DNA of 64,000 bases. Source: Polaromonas sp. (GTDB taxonomy: Bacteria; Pseudomonadota; Gammaproteobacteria; Burkholderiales; Burkholderiaceae_C). Below, piece after piece: positions 21,062 through 28,771 of the stretch (within the stretch, counting starts at the first letter, position 1; each line of letters begins with the position of its first letter). The DNA lies in contig NZ_JAUXUP010000002.1 of assembly GCF_030680935.1 (NCBI RefSeq), forward strand, positions 56,164 through 120,163, read 5' to 3'. Both the position numbers and the translations under genes were made by a program. The notes under the pieces are model-generated. The model saw only the letters and a program-made list of their open reading frames with translations, ran no database searches and was not told where the DNA came from.

Positions 21062-21118
21062 GTCAAATCAGTCTCTGGCCCTTGGTTGACAGGCGCAAGC
21101 AGCTATCAAAAACGTAGC
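21062..21118 (-). repeat. Dispersed palindrome-headed repeat, copy 5 (after fabI)
   Basis: Read on the minus strand, the head GCTACGTTTTTGATAGC (21102-21118) is followed by TGCTTGCGCC, then AAGGGCCAGAGACTGATTTG. This is one of the copies closest to the consensus. Confidence 0.85.
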
Positions 21119-21142
21119 GACTTCCACTGTGTCACTGACACC

Positions 21143-21883
21143 TCAGGCGGGACGCCAGTACTCATAACACCAGGCCGTCGTAAAACCCGCCCGCTGATAC
21201 AGCGCAAGTGCCGCCACGTTGCTGGCCTCCACCTGCAAAAAACTGCGCTCAAAGCCGCGCGACAAGGCTGCTTCGGCCAGCCCGGCCAGCACCCTGCCGG
21301 CCATCCCCCTGCCCCGGAAGGCTGGCGCCGTACGCATACCGTGCACGCTGGCCCAGCCGTGCGAAAAGGCAGCAGCACCTGCGGCCACGGTAGCTTCGGC
21401 CTCACGCACGCTGGCATACAGCGAGCCGTGCGCGCTGCCGAGTTTTGCCACGCGGCTGGCGCCATCCACCGGGTCAAACCCCTCGCCCAGAAACAGTGCC
21501 GCCCAGGCGGCATCGGGCGATGTGGCGATCTCGGCCGGTGGCTGGGTAAAAGTCGCACGCATGGCACTGACCGACCCCAGTTGCACCAGGGTGGGACGTT
21601 CGGCGCTGTAGCCGCGCAGCGCCAGTTCGCGCCGCACGCCGTCAAAACACGCGAGCAGGGGCAAGCGAAATATCGGTGCAAGGTCGTGCGCGGCATAGCG
21701 CGCCGCTATCTTGCCGACCACGCTTTCGTCACATGCGGTGTGTTGCAGTGGCGCAGCACTTTTGGCGCGGCCTACGGTACCGCTGTCGAAAGCCAGCAAC
21801 CAGCCGTCCAGCTCTTCCACAGCTTCCGGCGAAACGGCCAGGACGGTGGCCCGCTCCACCCCAGCCACGTCGTGGGACCACAT
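21143..21883 (-). CDS. GNAT family N-acetyltransferase
   Basis: A 246-residue protein whose C-terminal half carries the acetyl-CoA loop RTAPAFRGRGMAGRVLAGL and the following LQVEASNVAALALYQRAGF, both typical of GNAT enzymes. The N-terminal half resembles a degenerate second GNAT domain. The acceptor substrate is not known. The ATG at 21883 lies 14 bases after the decarboxylase stop with AGG upstream; a TTG at 21913 would overlap the decarboxylase. Coupling to the decarboxylase suggests, but does not prove, acetylation of a polyamine or amino acid. Confidence 0.85.
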   Translation of the reverse strand: MWSHDVAGVERATVLAVSPEAVEELDGWLLAFDSGTVGRAKSAAPLQHTACDESVVGKIAARYAAHDLAPIFRLPLLACFDGVRRELALRGYSAERPTLVQLGSVSAMRATFTQPPAEIATSPDAAWAALFLGEGFDPVDGASRVAKLGSAHGSLYASVREAEATVAAGAAAFSHGWASVHGMRTAPAFRGRGMAGRVLAGLAEAALSRGFERSFLQVEASNVAALALYQRAGFTTAWCYEYWRPA

Positions 21884-21897
21884 GCGCGACTGCCTGT

Positions 21898-24174
21898 TTA
21901 CGCCTTGACGCAATCGGCGTAGTAATGCTTTTTGCCGCCCTCGTCTTCCACTTCAACCAGACCGTGTATGTCAGTCTCAAAGCCCGGACACTGCGCATTG
22001 AACTCGCGCGAGAACTTCAGGTAGTCAACAATTTTTCTGTTGAAAACTTCGCCCGGAATCAGCAGCGGAATGCCGGGCGGATACGGCGTCACCAGCCCGA
22101 CGGTGATGCGACCTTCCAGATTGTCAATTTCAACCCGCTCGGTCTTGCGCAGCGCGATATGGGCGTAGGCATCGCTGGGCTTCATGGCTGGCGTCAGGTC
22201 GCTCAGGTACATGTCGGTGGTCAAACGCGCAATATCGTATTTGGCGTAGAGCTGGTGGATGTGCTGGCAGAGGTCCGCCAAACCCATTTTTTCGTAACGC
22301 GGGTACTTCTGGCAGAACTCGGGCAGGATGCGCCACATCGGCTGGTTCTTGGCGTAGTCATCCTTGAACTGCTGCAAGGCGGTCAGCATGCTGTTCCAGC
22401 GGCCCTTGGTGATACCGATGGTGAACATGATGAAAAAGCTGTAGAGGCCGGTTTTCTCGACCACCACGCCGTGTTCAGCCAGAAATTTGGTCACGATGCT
22501 GGCCGGAATGCCGGTTTTGGCAAACTTGCCGTTCAGGTCCATGCCGGGTGTGACCACGGTCGATTTGATCGGGTCCAGAATGTTGAAGCCGGTGGCCTTC
22601 TTGCCGAAGCCGTGCCAGTTGACCCCAGCCTTGGCGTTTTTGCTTTCGCCTTTGATGATCCAGTCTTCCGAGCGGCCAATGCCTTCGTCCACCAGCTTGT
22701 CCGGCCCCCAGACCTTGAACCACCAGTCGTCGCCGTATTCTTCGGCCACCTTGCGCATGGCGCGGCGGAAGTCCAGCGCTTCCAGAATACTTTCCTCGAC
22801 CAGCGCGGTGCCACCGGGTGGCTCCATCATGGCCGCCGCGACATCACAACTTGCAATGATGCTGTACTGCGGGCTGGTGCTGGTGTGCATCAGATACGCC
22901 TCGTTGAACAGGTGACGGTCCAGTTTGACCGTCTGCGAGTCCTGCACCAGCACCTGGCTCGCCTGGCTGATGCCGGCCAACAGTTTGTGGATGGACTGCG
23001 TGGCATACACCATGGCCTGCTTGGGGCGCACCCGTTTCTTGCCCATGGAGTGGTAGCTGCCGTAGAACGGGTGGAAGGCAGCGTGCGGCAGCCATGCCTC
23101 GTCAAAATGCAGGTTCTCGACATACCCGTCGAGCATGCCCTTGATGGTCTCGGTGTTGTAGAGCACGCCGTCATAAGTTGATTGCGTGATGGTGAGCACA
23201 CGCGGCTTGACCTTCCTGGCGTCCACGCCCTTGAGCAGGGGGTTGGCCTTGATCTTGGCCTGGATGGAGGCCTGCTCGAACTCCTCTTTCGGAATCGGGC
23301 CGATGATGCCGAAATGGTTGCGCGTGGGTTTCAGGAACACCGGAATGGCCCCGGTCATGATGATGGCGTGCAAAATGGACTTGTGACAGTTGCGGTCTAC
23401 CACTACGACGTCGCCCGGCGCAACTGTGTGGTGCCAGACCATCTTGTTGCTGGTACTGGTGCCGTTGGTGACAAAAAAGCAGTGATCGGCATTGAAGATA
23501 CGCGCCGCATTACGCTCGGACGCCCCCACCGGGCCGTCATGGTCCAGCAACTGGCCCAACTCTTCCACCGCGTTGCACACGTCGGCGCGCAGCATGTTTT
23601 CGCCAAAAAACTGGTGGAACATCTGCCCGACCGGACTTTTCAGGAAGGCCACACCGCCCGAGTGCCCCGGGCAGTGCCAGGAGTAAGAGCCGTCTTCGGC
23701 GTAATCGAGCAAGGCCTTGAAAAACGGCGGCTGCACACCTTCGAGGTAACTCTTGGCCTCGCGGATGATGTGACGCGCCACAAACTCCGGCGTATCTTCA
23801 AACATGTGGATGAAACCGTGCAGTTCACGCAGGATGTCGTTGGGAATGTGGCGCGAGGTCTTGGTTTCACCGTAGACATAAATCGGCACATCCAGGTTTT
23901 TGCGCCGCACTTCCTCAATGAAGTGGCGCAGATTCAGCACGGCGGGATCCAGATCCGGACCGGGCGTGAATTCTTCGTCGTCAATCGACAGAATGAAGGC
24001 GCTGGCGCGGCTTTGCTGCTGTGCAAATTGCGACAGGTCGCCGTAACTGGTCACGCCCAGAATCTCGAAGCCTTCCGTCTCTATGGCCTGCGCCAGCGCA
24101 CGGATGCCCAGCCCGGAGGTGTTTTCGGAGCGGAAGTCTTCATCAATGATGACGATGGGAAAGCGGAATTTCAT
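21898..24174 (-). CDS. Arginine/lysine/ornithine decarboxylase (PLP, fold type I)
   Basis: A 758-residue enzyme of the large Orn/Lys/Arg decarboxylase family. It has an N-terminal response-regulator-like wing domain (MKFRFPIVIIDEDF, start at 24174), a PLP domain with FFVTNGTSTSNK and DRNCHKS, the Schiff-base lysine at about 397 in SIHKLLAGISQAS, and a C-terminal domain with TPYPPGIPLLIPGE. The substrate cannot be set from the sequence; arginine or lysine are the usual choices. An upstream in-frame ATG at 24201 would add nine residues. It is followed at once by a GNAT gene. Confidence 0.92.
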   Translation of the reverse strand: MKFRFPIVIIDEDFRSENTSGLGIRALAQAIETEGFEILGVTSYGDLSQFAQQQSRASAFILSIDDEEFTPGPDLDPAVLNLRHFIEEVRRKNLDVPIYVYGETKTSRHIPNDILRELHGFIHMFEDTPEFVARHIIREAKSYLEGVQPPFFKALLDYAEDGSYSWHCPGHSGGVAFLKSPVGQMFHQFFGENMLRADVCNAVEELGQLLDHDGPVGASERNAARIFNADHCFFVTNGTSTSNKMVWHHTVAPGDVVVVDRNCHKSILHAIIMTGAIPVFLKPTRNHFGIIGPIPKEEFEQASIQAKIKANPLLKGVDARKVKPRVLTITQSTYDGVLYNTETIKGMLDGYVENLHFDEAWLPHAAFHPFYGSYHSMGKKRVRPKQAMVYATQSIHKLLAGISQASQVLVQDSQTVKLDRHLFNEAYLMHTSTSPQYSIIASCDVAAAMMEPPGGTALVEESILEALDFRRAMRKVAEEYGDDWWFKVWGPDKLVDEGIGRSEDWIIKGESKNAKAGVNWHGFGKKATGFNILDPIKSTVVTPGMDLNGKFAKTGIPASIVTKFLAEHGVVVEKTGLYSFFIMFTIGITKGRWNSMLTALQQFKDDYAKNQPMWRILPEFCQKYPRYEKMGLADLCQHIHQLYAKYDIARLTTDMYLSDLTPAMKPSDAYAHIALRKTERVEIDNLEGRITVGLVTPYPPGIPLLIPGEVFNRKIVDYLKFSREFNAQCPGFETDIHGLVEVEDEGGKKHYYADCVKA

Positions 24175-24340
24175 CAAAAGGCCTTTGCCTGGAACTGCCA
24201 AAAAAATCGAATCAGGGGCGAAGTGTAAGGATATTTCATGAACCCCGAGCCGGCCTGGCCTTGCCGGGGTGGGGTTAAGCTTGCCAATTCACGCTTCTGG
24301 CCCAAAATGTGGCTTTTACGAAACGCAGGAGAGACTGGAC

Positions 24341-24769
24341 ATGAGTGAATCGACCATCTGGTGGCTACTGGCAGGCGGCGCCGTCGCGCTGGAGCTGGTT
24401 ACCGGCACCTTTTACCTGCTGATGCTGGCCGTGGGCATGATTGCCGGCGCCCTGGCCGCCCATCTTGGCGCCTCTGTCATTGTGCAGATCGTGGCGGCGG
24501 CAGTGGTCGGCGGCGGTGCGGTGGTGGCCTGGCACTGGAAACGCAGCAAGAGCCCAAAGCCGGCGCAGGCCAACGCCAACCGCGACGTACAAATGGATAT
24601 CGGTGAAACCGTGCATGTCCAGCAGTGGAACGACGATGCCACGGCCAGTGTCAAGTACCGCGGGGCCCAATGGACCGTGGAACTCGCCGACCGGGACGCA
24701 GCGCCCGAGCCAGGGCTTTTCAAGGTCAGAAAACTCAATGGCAACCGCCTGGTCGTCGGAAAACTGTGA
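24341..24769 (+). CDS. NfeD-like membrane protein
   Basis: A 142-residue protein with two or three hydrophobic segments (about residues 6-70) followed by a small OB-fold NfeD domain (VQMDIGETVHVQQWNDDATASVKYRGAQW). NfeD-type proteins pair with SPFH proteins in membrane organisation and quality control, and an SPFH gene follows 63 bases downstream. The start at 24341 has a strong AGGAGAG; the frame is open to 24269 upstream without supporting features. It is the short form that lacks the ClpP-like protease domain. Confidence 0.9.
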   Translation: MSESTIWWLLAGGAVALELVTGTFYLLMLAVGMIAGALAAHLGASVIVQIVAAAVVGGGAVVAWHWKRSKSPKPAQANANRDVQMDIGETVHVQQWNDDATASVKYRGAQWTVELADRDAAPEPGLFKVRKLNGNRLVVGKL

Positions 24770-24832
24770 GACAGTGGGCAGTCTGATGCAGCGCGGCTGA
24801 AGCCGACACTTTTTTATTCAACGGAGAACTTC

Positions 24833-25747
24833 ATGGAAATTGCACTCGTCATCCTGGTGATTGCCGTCATTTTTATTGCGCGCAGCATCAAGGTTGTGCC
24901 CCAGCAAAACTCCTGGGTCGTGGAGCGCCTGGGCAAATACAACGCAAGCCTGACACCGGGCCTGAACTTCCTGATTCCTTTTATCGACCGGGTCGCCTAC
25001 AAACACTCGCTCAAGGAAATTCCGCTCGACGTGCCCAGCCAGGTCTGTATCACGCGTGACAACACGCAGTTGCAGGTCGATGGCATTCTGTATTTCCAGG
25101 TCACCGACCCAATGCGGGCCAGCTACGGATCGTCCAACTACATCGTGGCTGTGACCCAGCTGGCGCAAACCTCGCTGCGCAGCGTGATCGGCAAGCTGGA
25201 GCTCGACAAGACCTTTGAAGAGCGCGACATCATCAACGCCCAGGTGGTCGCCGCGATTGACGAGGCCGCGCTGAACTGGGGCGTGAAGGTGCTGCGTTAT
25301 GAAATCAAGGACTTGACACCGCCCAAGGAAATTTTGCACGCCATGCAGTCGCAGATCACCGCCGAGCGTGAAAAGCGCGCCTTGATCGCGGCCTCGGAAG
25401 GCCGTCGCCAGGAGCAGATCAACATCGCCACCGGCGAACGCGAGGCGTTTATCGCCCGCTCGGAAGGCGAAAAACTCGCGGCCATCAACAATGCGCAGGG
25501 TGAAGCCGCCGCCATCACTGCAGTGGCCGAAGCCAATGCACGCGCCATCGAAGTTGTCGCTTCGGCCATCCGCCAGCCCGGTGGCGAAATGGCCGTACAG
25601 CTCAAGGTGGCGGAAAAGGCCATGGAGGCTTATTCCCGCGTTGCAGCCGACGCCAAGACCACGCTGATTGTTCCCAGCAACATGACCGAAGTGTCTGCCC
25701 TGATCACCTCGGCCATGACCATGGTGCAGTCCACCAAACCCGCCTGA
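24833..25747 (+). CDS. SPFH/band 7 family protein (paraslipin, QmcA-like)
   Basis: A 304-residue membrane-anchored protein. One N-terminal hydrophobic helix (residues 2-18) is followed by the SPFH domain (VVERLGKYNASLTPGLNFLIPFIDRV) and a long Glu/Ala-rich coiled coil (about 165-270) that drives oligomer formation. QmcA-type proteins form ring-like scaffolds in the inner membrane. A GGAG site is well placed at the start. Its NfeD partner lies just upstream. Confidence 0.95.
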   Translation: MEIALVILVIAVIFIARSIKVVPQQNSWVVERLGKYNASLTPGLNFLIPFIDRVAYKHSLKEIPLDVPSQVCITRDNTQLQVDGILYFQVTDPMRASYGSSNYIVAVTQLAQTSLRSVIGKLELDKTFEERDIINAQVVAAIDEAALNWGVKVLRYEIKDLTPPKEILHAMQSQITAEREKRALIAASEGRRQEQINIATGEREAFIARSEGEKLAAINNAQGEAAAITAVAEANARAIEVVASAIRQPGGEMAVQLKVAEKAMEAYSRVAADAKTTLIVPSNMTEVSALITSAMTMVQSTKPA

Positions 25748-25766
25748 TCAGCGAAAGACGACAGGC

Positions 25767-26141
25767 ATGACCGCCAGGAATGTGCTGGGCACCGATCTGG
25801 TCCCCTGCTCCTACGATCCGCTGACAGGCTACTTCCGGGATGGTTGCTGCAACACCGACGAATCCGACCTTGGGTCGCACCTGATCTGCGTGCGGGTGAC
25901 CATCGCGTTCCTGGCATTTTCCACGGCGCGCGGCAATGACCTGGTCTCGCCCCGCCCAGAATATCGCTTTGCTGGCCTGAAACCCGGCGACCGCTGGTGC
26001 CTGTGCGCCAACCGCTGGCGTGAGGCGCTGGAGGCAGGTTGCGCACCCCCCGTGGTGCTGGAATCCACCCATGCGCAGGCGCTGGCCTTCGTGACCCGGG
26101 GCCAGCTCGAAAGACACCAGTTTCGCAGCGCCCTCCAGTAG
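25767..26141 (+). CDS. DUF2237 family protein
   Basis: A 124-residue protein that matches the DUF2237 pattern well: NVLGTDLVPCSYDPLTGYFRDG near the start, DLGSHLICVRVT, AFLAFSTARGNDLVSPRPEY, and LKPGDRWCLCANRW. Several conserved Cys, His and Asp residues could bind a metal, but no function is known. It lies 19 bases after the SPFH gene on the same strand and just before the tRNA gene. Confidence 0.9.
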   Translation: MTARNVLGTDLVPCSYDPLTGYFRDGCCNTDESDLGSHLICVRVTIAFLAFSTARGNDLVSPRPEYRFAGLKPGDRWCLCANRWREALEAGCAPPVVLESTHAQALAFVTRGQLERHQFRSALQ

Positions 26142-26168
26142 CAGGCGCGCTACCCACGTTCGCACTGC

Positions 26169-26174
26169 TACAAT
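26169..26174 (+). promoter_or_regulatory. Candidate -10 element for tRNA-Ser
   Basis: TACAAT lies 12 bases before the first base of the tRNA. No convincing -35 hexamer is seen 16-18 bases upstream. Confidence 0.45.
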
Positions 26175-26186
26175 CTGAGGCTTCGC

Positions 26187-26276
26187 GGAAGGGTGGATGA
26201 GCGGTTTAAGTCACACGCCTGGAAAGCGTGCGTGGGGTTATACCCACCGCGGGTTCGAATCCCGCCTCTTCCGCCA
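26187..26276 (+). tRNA. tRNA-Ser (anticodon GGA)
   Basis: A 90-base type II tRNA. The acceptor arm pairs GGAAGGG (26187-26193) with CTCTTCC, the anticodon stem CACGC/GCGTG encloses a loop with GGA, and a long variable arm (CGTGGGG...CCCACCG) and the T arm GCGGG-TTCGAAT-CCCGC follow. CCA is encoded. It reads UCC and UCU serine codons. A terminator follows at 26323-26348. Confidence 0.97.
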
Positions 26277-26322
26277 AATAGTACAGTTGCCGTGAGTTCC
26301 GACACGGTGGCGAAAACTCCTG

Positions 26323-26348
26323 AAAGCCCAGCCTGCCTGGGCTTTTTT
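26323..26348 (+). terminator. Rho-independent terminator after tRNA-Ser
   Basis: AAAGCCCAG (26323-26331) pairs with CTGGGCTTT (26337-26345), and T residues continue to 26348. It faces the plus strand and ends tRNA transcription. Confidence 0.85.
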
Positions 26349-26571
26349 GTGTCGGGCTTTCGGCGCGGGTATTGCGGTCGTAGCCCGGGATTGACTCCCA
26401 TGCACCCAAACTCGAAGTACGGTACGCCCTGCAGCGCATCACCTTGCAAGTCCTGATCCTGCAGGAACTCAGATCTGCTCCAGCGCCGCGGGCACGCTGG
26501 CCCGCTGGCGTTGATGCGCCCCTTGGGCGCGGCCTTAAAGCAATTTTGCCGAACACCCTCTCATGAGGGGC

Positions 26572-26602
26572 AAAAAAAAGCCACCTCGCGGTGGCTTTTT
26601 TT
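26572..26602 (-). terminator. Rho-independent terminator of the Liv-type gene (bidirectional form)
   Basis: GCCACC (26580-26585) pairs with GGTGGC (26590-26595) around TCGC. It is flanked by eight A on the left and seven T on the right, so it can work in both directions. It lies 16 bases beyond the binding-protein stop codon. Confidence 0.92.
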
Positions 26603-26618
26603 CTGACGCTGGGGCGAT

Positions 26619-27812
26619 TTACTCCAGAGCGACTTTCTTGCCGTCTTTGTAGTTGTACAAAGTGATGGACGGGTTCTTCAACTCGCCGCTAGGCAGGAAC
26701 TCGATGGTGGTGGTCACGCCCTTGAAGCTGGTCTTGATCAGCTCGGGGATGTAAACCTTCGGATCGCTCGAGTTGGCGCGTTTCATGGCGTCGACCAAAA
26801 CGAAAGTAGCGTCATAGGTGTACGGGCTGTAAACCTGGAACTGGCCAGGATACTTCTCGTCGTAACGCTTCTTCCACTCGGCGCCGCCTGGCATTTTGGC
26901 CAGCGAAGCGCCACCTTCGGCACAAATCACGTTTTCAAGGGTCTTGGCGCCGCCAGCGAGTTTGGCGATCTCTGAAGTGCAGATGCCGTCACCGCCGAAG
27001 TACTTGACCTTGGTCATGCCGAGTTGCTCCATCTGGCGCAGCATCGGGCCGGCTTGTGGGTCCATGCCGCCGTAGAAAACAGCGTCAGGGCCTTTGGCCT
27101 TGATGGCGGTCAGGATGGCCATGAAGTCGGTGGCTTTGTCTGTCGTGAACTGCTCGTCCACCACGGTCATGCCTTTTTCCTTGGCTGTCTTCTTGAAAAT
27201 GTCGGCAACACCCTGGCCGTAAGCCGAGCGGTCGTCAATGACGGCCACTTTCTTCAGCTTCAGCGTATCAGCGGCGTAAAACGCCAGGCCAGCGCCCAGT
27301 GCCAGGTCATTGGCAATGATGCGGTAGGTGGTCTTGTAGCCAGGCTTGGTCAGGTCGGGGTTGGTAGCAGCACCCGTGACGTGTGGAATACCGCAGTCGT
27401 TGTACACCTTGGACGCAGGAATGGTGGTGCCCGAGTTGAGGTGCCCAACCACGCCAGCGACTTTGGAGTCGCACAGTTTTTGTGCAGCAGCCGTGCCCTG
27501 TTTTGGATCGGCAGCATCATCTTCAGCCACGATTTCGAAGGTGGCCTTCTTGCCACCAATCATGACGCCTTGCTTGTTCAGGTCTTCAATGGCCATGCGG
27601 ACGCCATTTTCATTGTCCTTGCCGTAGTGGGCCTGTGCACCGGAAGTCGGGGCAACGTGACCAATTTTGACGACGAGCGTATCACCGGCAGCAGCAGGCG
27701 CTGCAGCGACCGGGGCAGCAGGTGCAGTGGCGGCTGGCTTGGCTTCTTCTTTTTTGCCGCAGGCAACAACCAACATGGCGGCCAAAGCGACCGCAGTCCA
27801 TTTCATTTGCAT
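26619..27812 (-). CDS. Branched-chain amino acid-type ABC transporter substrate-binding lipoprotein
   Basis: A 397-residue periplasmic-binding protein of the LivJ/LivK (peripla_BP_6) family. The signal MQMKWTAVALAAMLVVACGKKEE has a lipobox (VVAC) with the lipidated cysteine at about residue 18, so it is a lipoprotein rather than a free periplasmic protein. An Ala/Pro-rich linker leads to the binding domain, VVKIGHVAPTSGAQAHYGKDNENG. The start has GGAG nine bases upstream. No permease or ATPase genes lie beside it, so it may serve a transporter encoded elsewhere. Confidence 0.93.
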   Translation of the reverse strand: MQMKWTAVALAAMLVVACGKKEEAKPAATAPAAPVAAAPAAAGDTLVVKIGHVAPTSGAQAHYGKDNENGVRMAIEDLNKQGVMIGGKKATFEIVAEDDAADPKQGTAAAQKLCDSKVAGVVGHLNSGTTIPASKVYNDCGIPHVTGAATNPDLTKPGYKTTYRIIANDLALGAGLAFYAADTLKLKKVAVIDDRSAYGQGVADIFKKTAKEKGMTVVDEQFTTDKATDFMAILTAIKAKGPDAVFYGGMDPQAGPMLRQMEQLGMTKVKYFGGDGICTSEIAKLAGGAKTLENVICAEGGASLAKMPGGAEWKKRYDEKYPGQFQVYSPYTYDATFVLVDAMKRANSSDPKVYIPELIKTSFKGVTTTIEFLPSGELKNPSITLYNYKDGKKVALE

Positions 27813-28016
27813 AAATACACTCCAATTAGGAAATTACCGTTAAAGGTTGAGAACCGTTTTTTTTGCTCAACGGCACAGAACATACCGCAATTTTCGCGCC
27901 CACACCATAGCAAGCAGCCCTAGGGTGTTGCCAGCACGACGACGAAAGAACGGAAAGTATTGAGATATTAGCGGTGCTAATAAAACGCGCGGGTTGGACA
28001 CCTTTTTGTAGTACTT

Positions 28017-28349
28017 TCAGGGCCGGTCCAGCAACTGGCTGGCGAGTTCCTGCTCAAAAGCCTGATTCACCGACTGACGCACCACCATTTCAATTTCGTC
28101 CCGCAGGCTGGGGGCCAGTGCCTGGGTGTGCTCCAGTACCAGGCGCCCTACGGTCTCGCGCAACAGCCGCTCCAGCGTCAAATCCACACGCTGCATCACG
28201 CGGTGCACCATTTGCTCCTGCAGGCGCAAAAGATCATGCGCTGGCCGCTCCGGCGCTTCACTCGCCACTTCCCCGGCAGGCGTCTGCGCAGGCCTGACCA
28301 CCTCGGTCAGGGTGGGCACAAAACGCGGCGGCGGCGAAGATCGGGTCAT
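28017..28349 (-). CDS. Conserved small protein downstream of holC (unknown function)
   Basis: I do not recognise a named family. The 110-residue product starts MTRSSPPPRFVPTLTEV, with its ATG overlapping the holC stop by four bases (ATGA). The N-terminal 40 residues are Pro/Ala-rich and probably disordered. The rest is a long amphipathic, probably coiled-coil helix (HDLLRLQEQMVHRVMQRVDL onward) that ends in QELASQLLDR. There is no signal peptide or membrane helix. Tight coupling to holC and pepA suggests it is a real gene, perhaps with a DNA polymerase III or cytosolic role (inference). Confidence 0.7.
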   Translation of the reverse strand: MTRSSPPPRFVPTLTEVVRPAQTPAGEVASEAPERPAHDLLRLQEQMVHRVMQRVDLTLERLLRETVGRLVLEHTQALAPSLRDEIEMVVRQSVNQAFEQELASQLLDRP

Positions 28350-28771
28350 GCGCTGGCCAGGTCGTGCCGCTTCATGGCATAACCACGGTCGGTATAGTGT
28401 TTCCAACGACTGCGAGCTGCGGCCCGGTCAGCGTCGGCGACGGTGACCAGTTCGATAAACCGCTCAAACCGTTCAAAACCCGGCGGTACGCCCTGCCCCA
28501 GGTTAACCAGCACCTCGTGGTGCGGGCAGTCCGCCAGCGTGGAGGCCAGCAGTACCGGGCTTGCCGCCAGCGTGGCGACCGGCGCACTCTGGCGACAATG
28601 CGGTACAAACTCAAGCGCAGAAAAGGTCCAGAGCATGAGGTCCAGGCGCTCCAGGGTATCCGGCTCGGCGGTGACTATCACCCGCGCCCCGCTTCCCCAG
28701 GCCTTGCGCAGCAGCCGGCAACCGTAGGCCAGTTTGTCCGGCACATTGAAATGGAAAGCGACTTCGGTCAT
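28346..28771 (-). CDS. holC: DNA polymerase III chi subunit
   Basis: A 141-residue chi subunit that links the clamp loader to single-strand binding protein. It begins MTEVAFHFNVPDKLAYGCRLLRKAWGSG, the family signature, and later has LWTFSALEFVPHC. The length is normal. It overlaps pepA by four bases upstream and the small unknown gene by four bases downstream, a pepA-holC pairing widespread in proteobacteria. Confidence 0.93.
   Translation of the reverse strand: MTEVAFHFNVPDKLAYGCRLLRKAWGSGARVIVTAEPDTLERLDLMLWTFSALEFVPHCRQSAPVATLAASPVLLASTLADCPHHEVLVNLGQGVPPGFERFERFIELVTVADADRAAARSRWKHYTDRGYAMKRHDLASA

Larger units (their letters stand above)
26277..26618. other. Intergenic stretch between tRNA-Ser and the Liv-type gene
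   Basis: About 340 bases with no credible gene. It holds two terminators (26323-26348 and 26572-26602), and GC-rich sequence between them with a minor hairpin near 26485-26520. Open frames on the minus strand here run through the tRNA and are artefacts. Confidence 0.7.

Noticed and set aside
24790..24816. CGGC-TGAA-GCCG hairpin followed by T residues between the NfeD and SPFH genes
   Set aside because: The stem is only four base pairs with a gap before the T-run; too weak to call a terminator, and the two genes are probably cotranscribed.
26168..26556. Minus-strand open frames over the tRNA-Ser gene and its flank
   Set aside because: They run through a tRNA and a terminator and match the kind of false protein often called near tRNA genes.
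27964..27980. TATTAGC-GGT-GCTAATA hairpin upstream of the Liv-type gene
   Set aside because: It has a different stem and spacing from the dispersed repeat and no T-run, so I assign no function.
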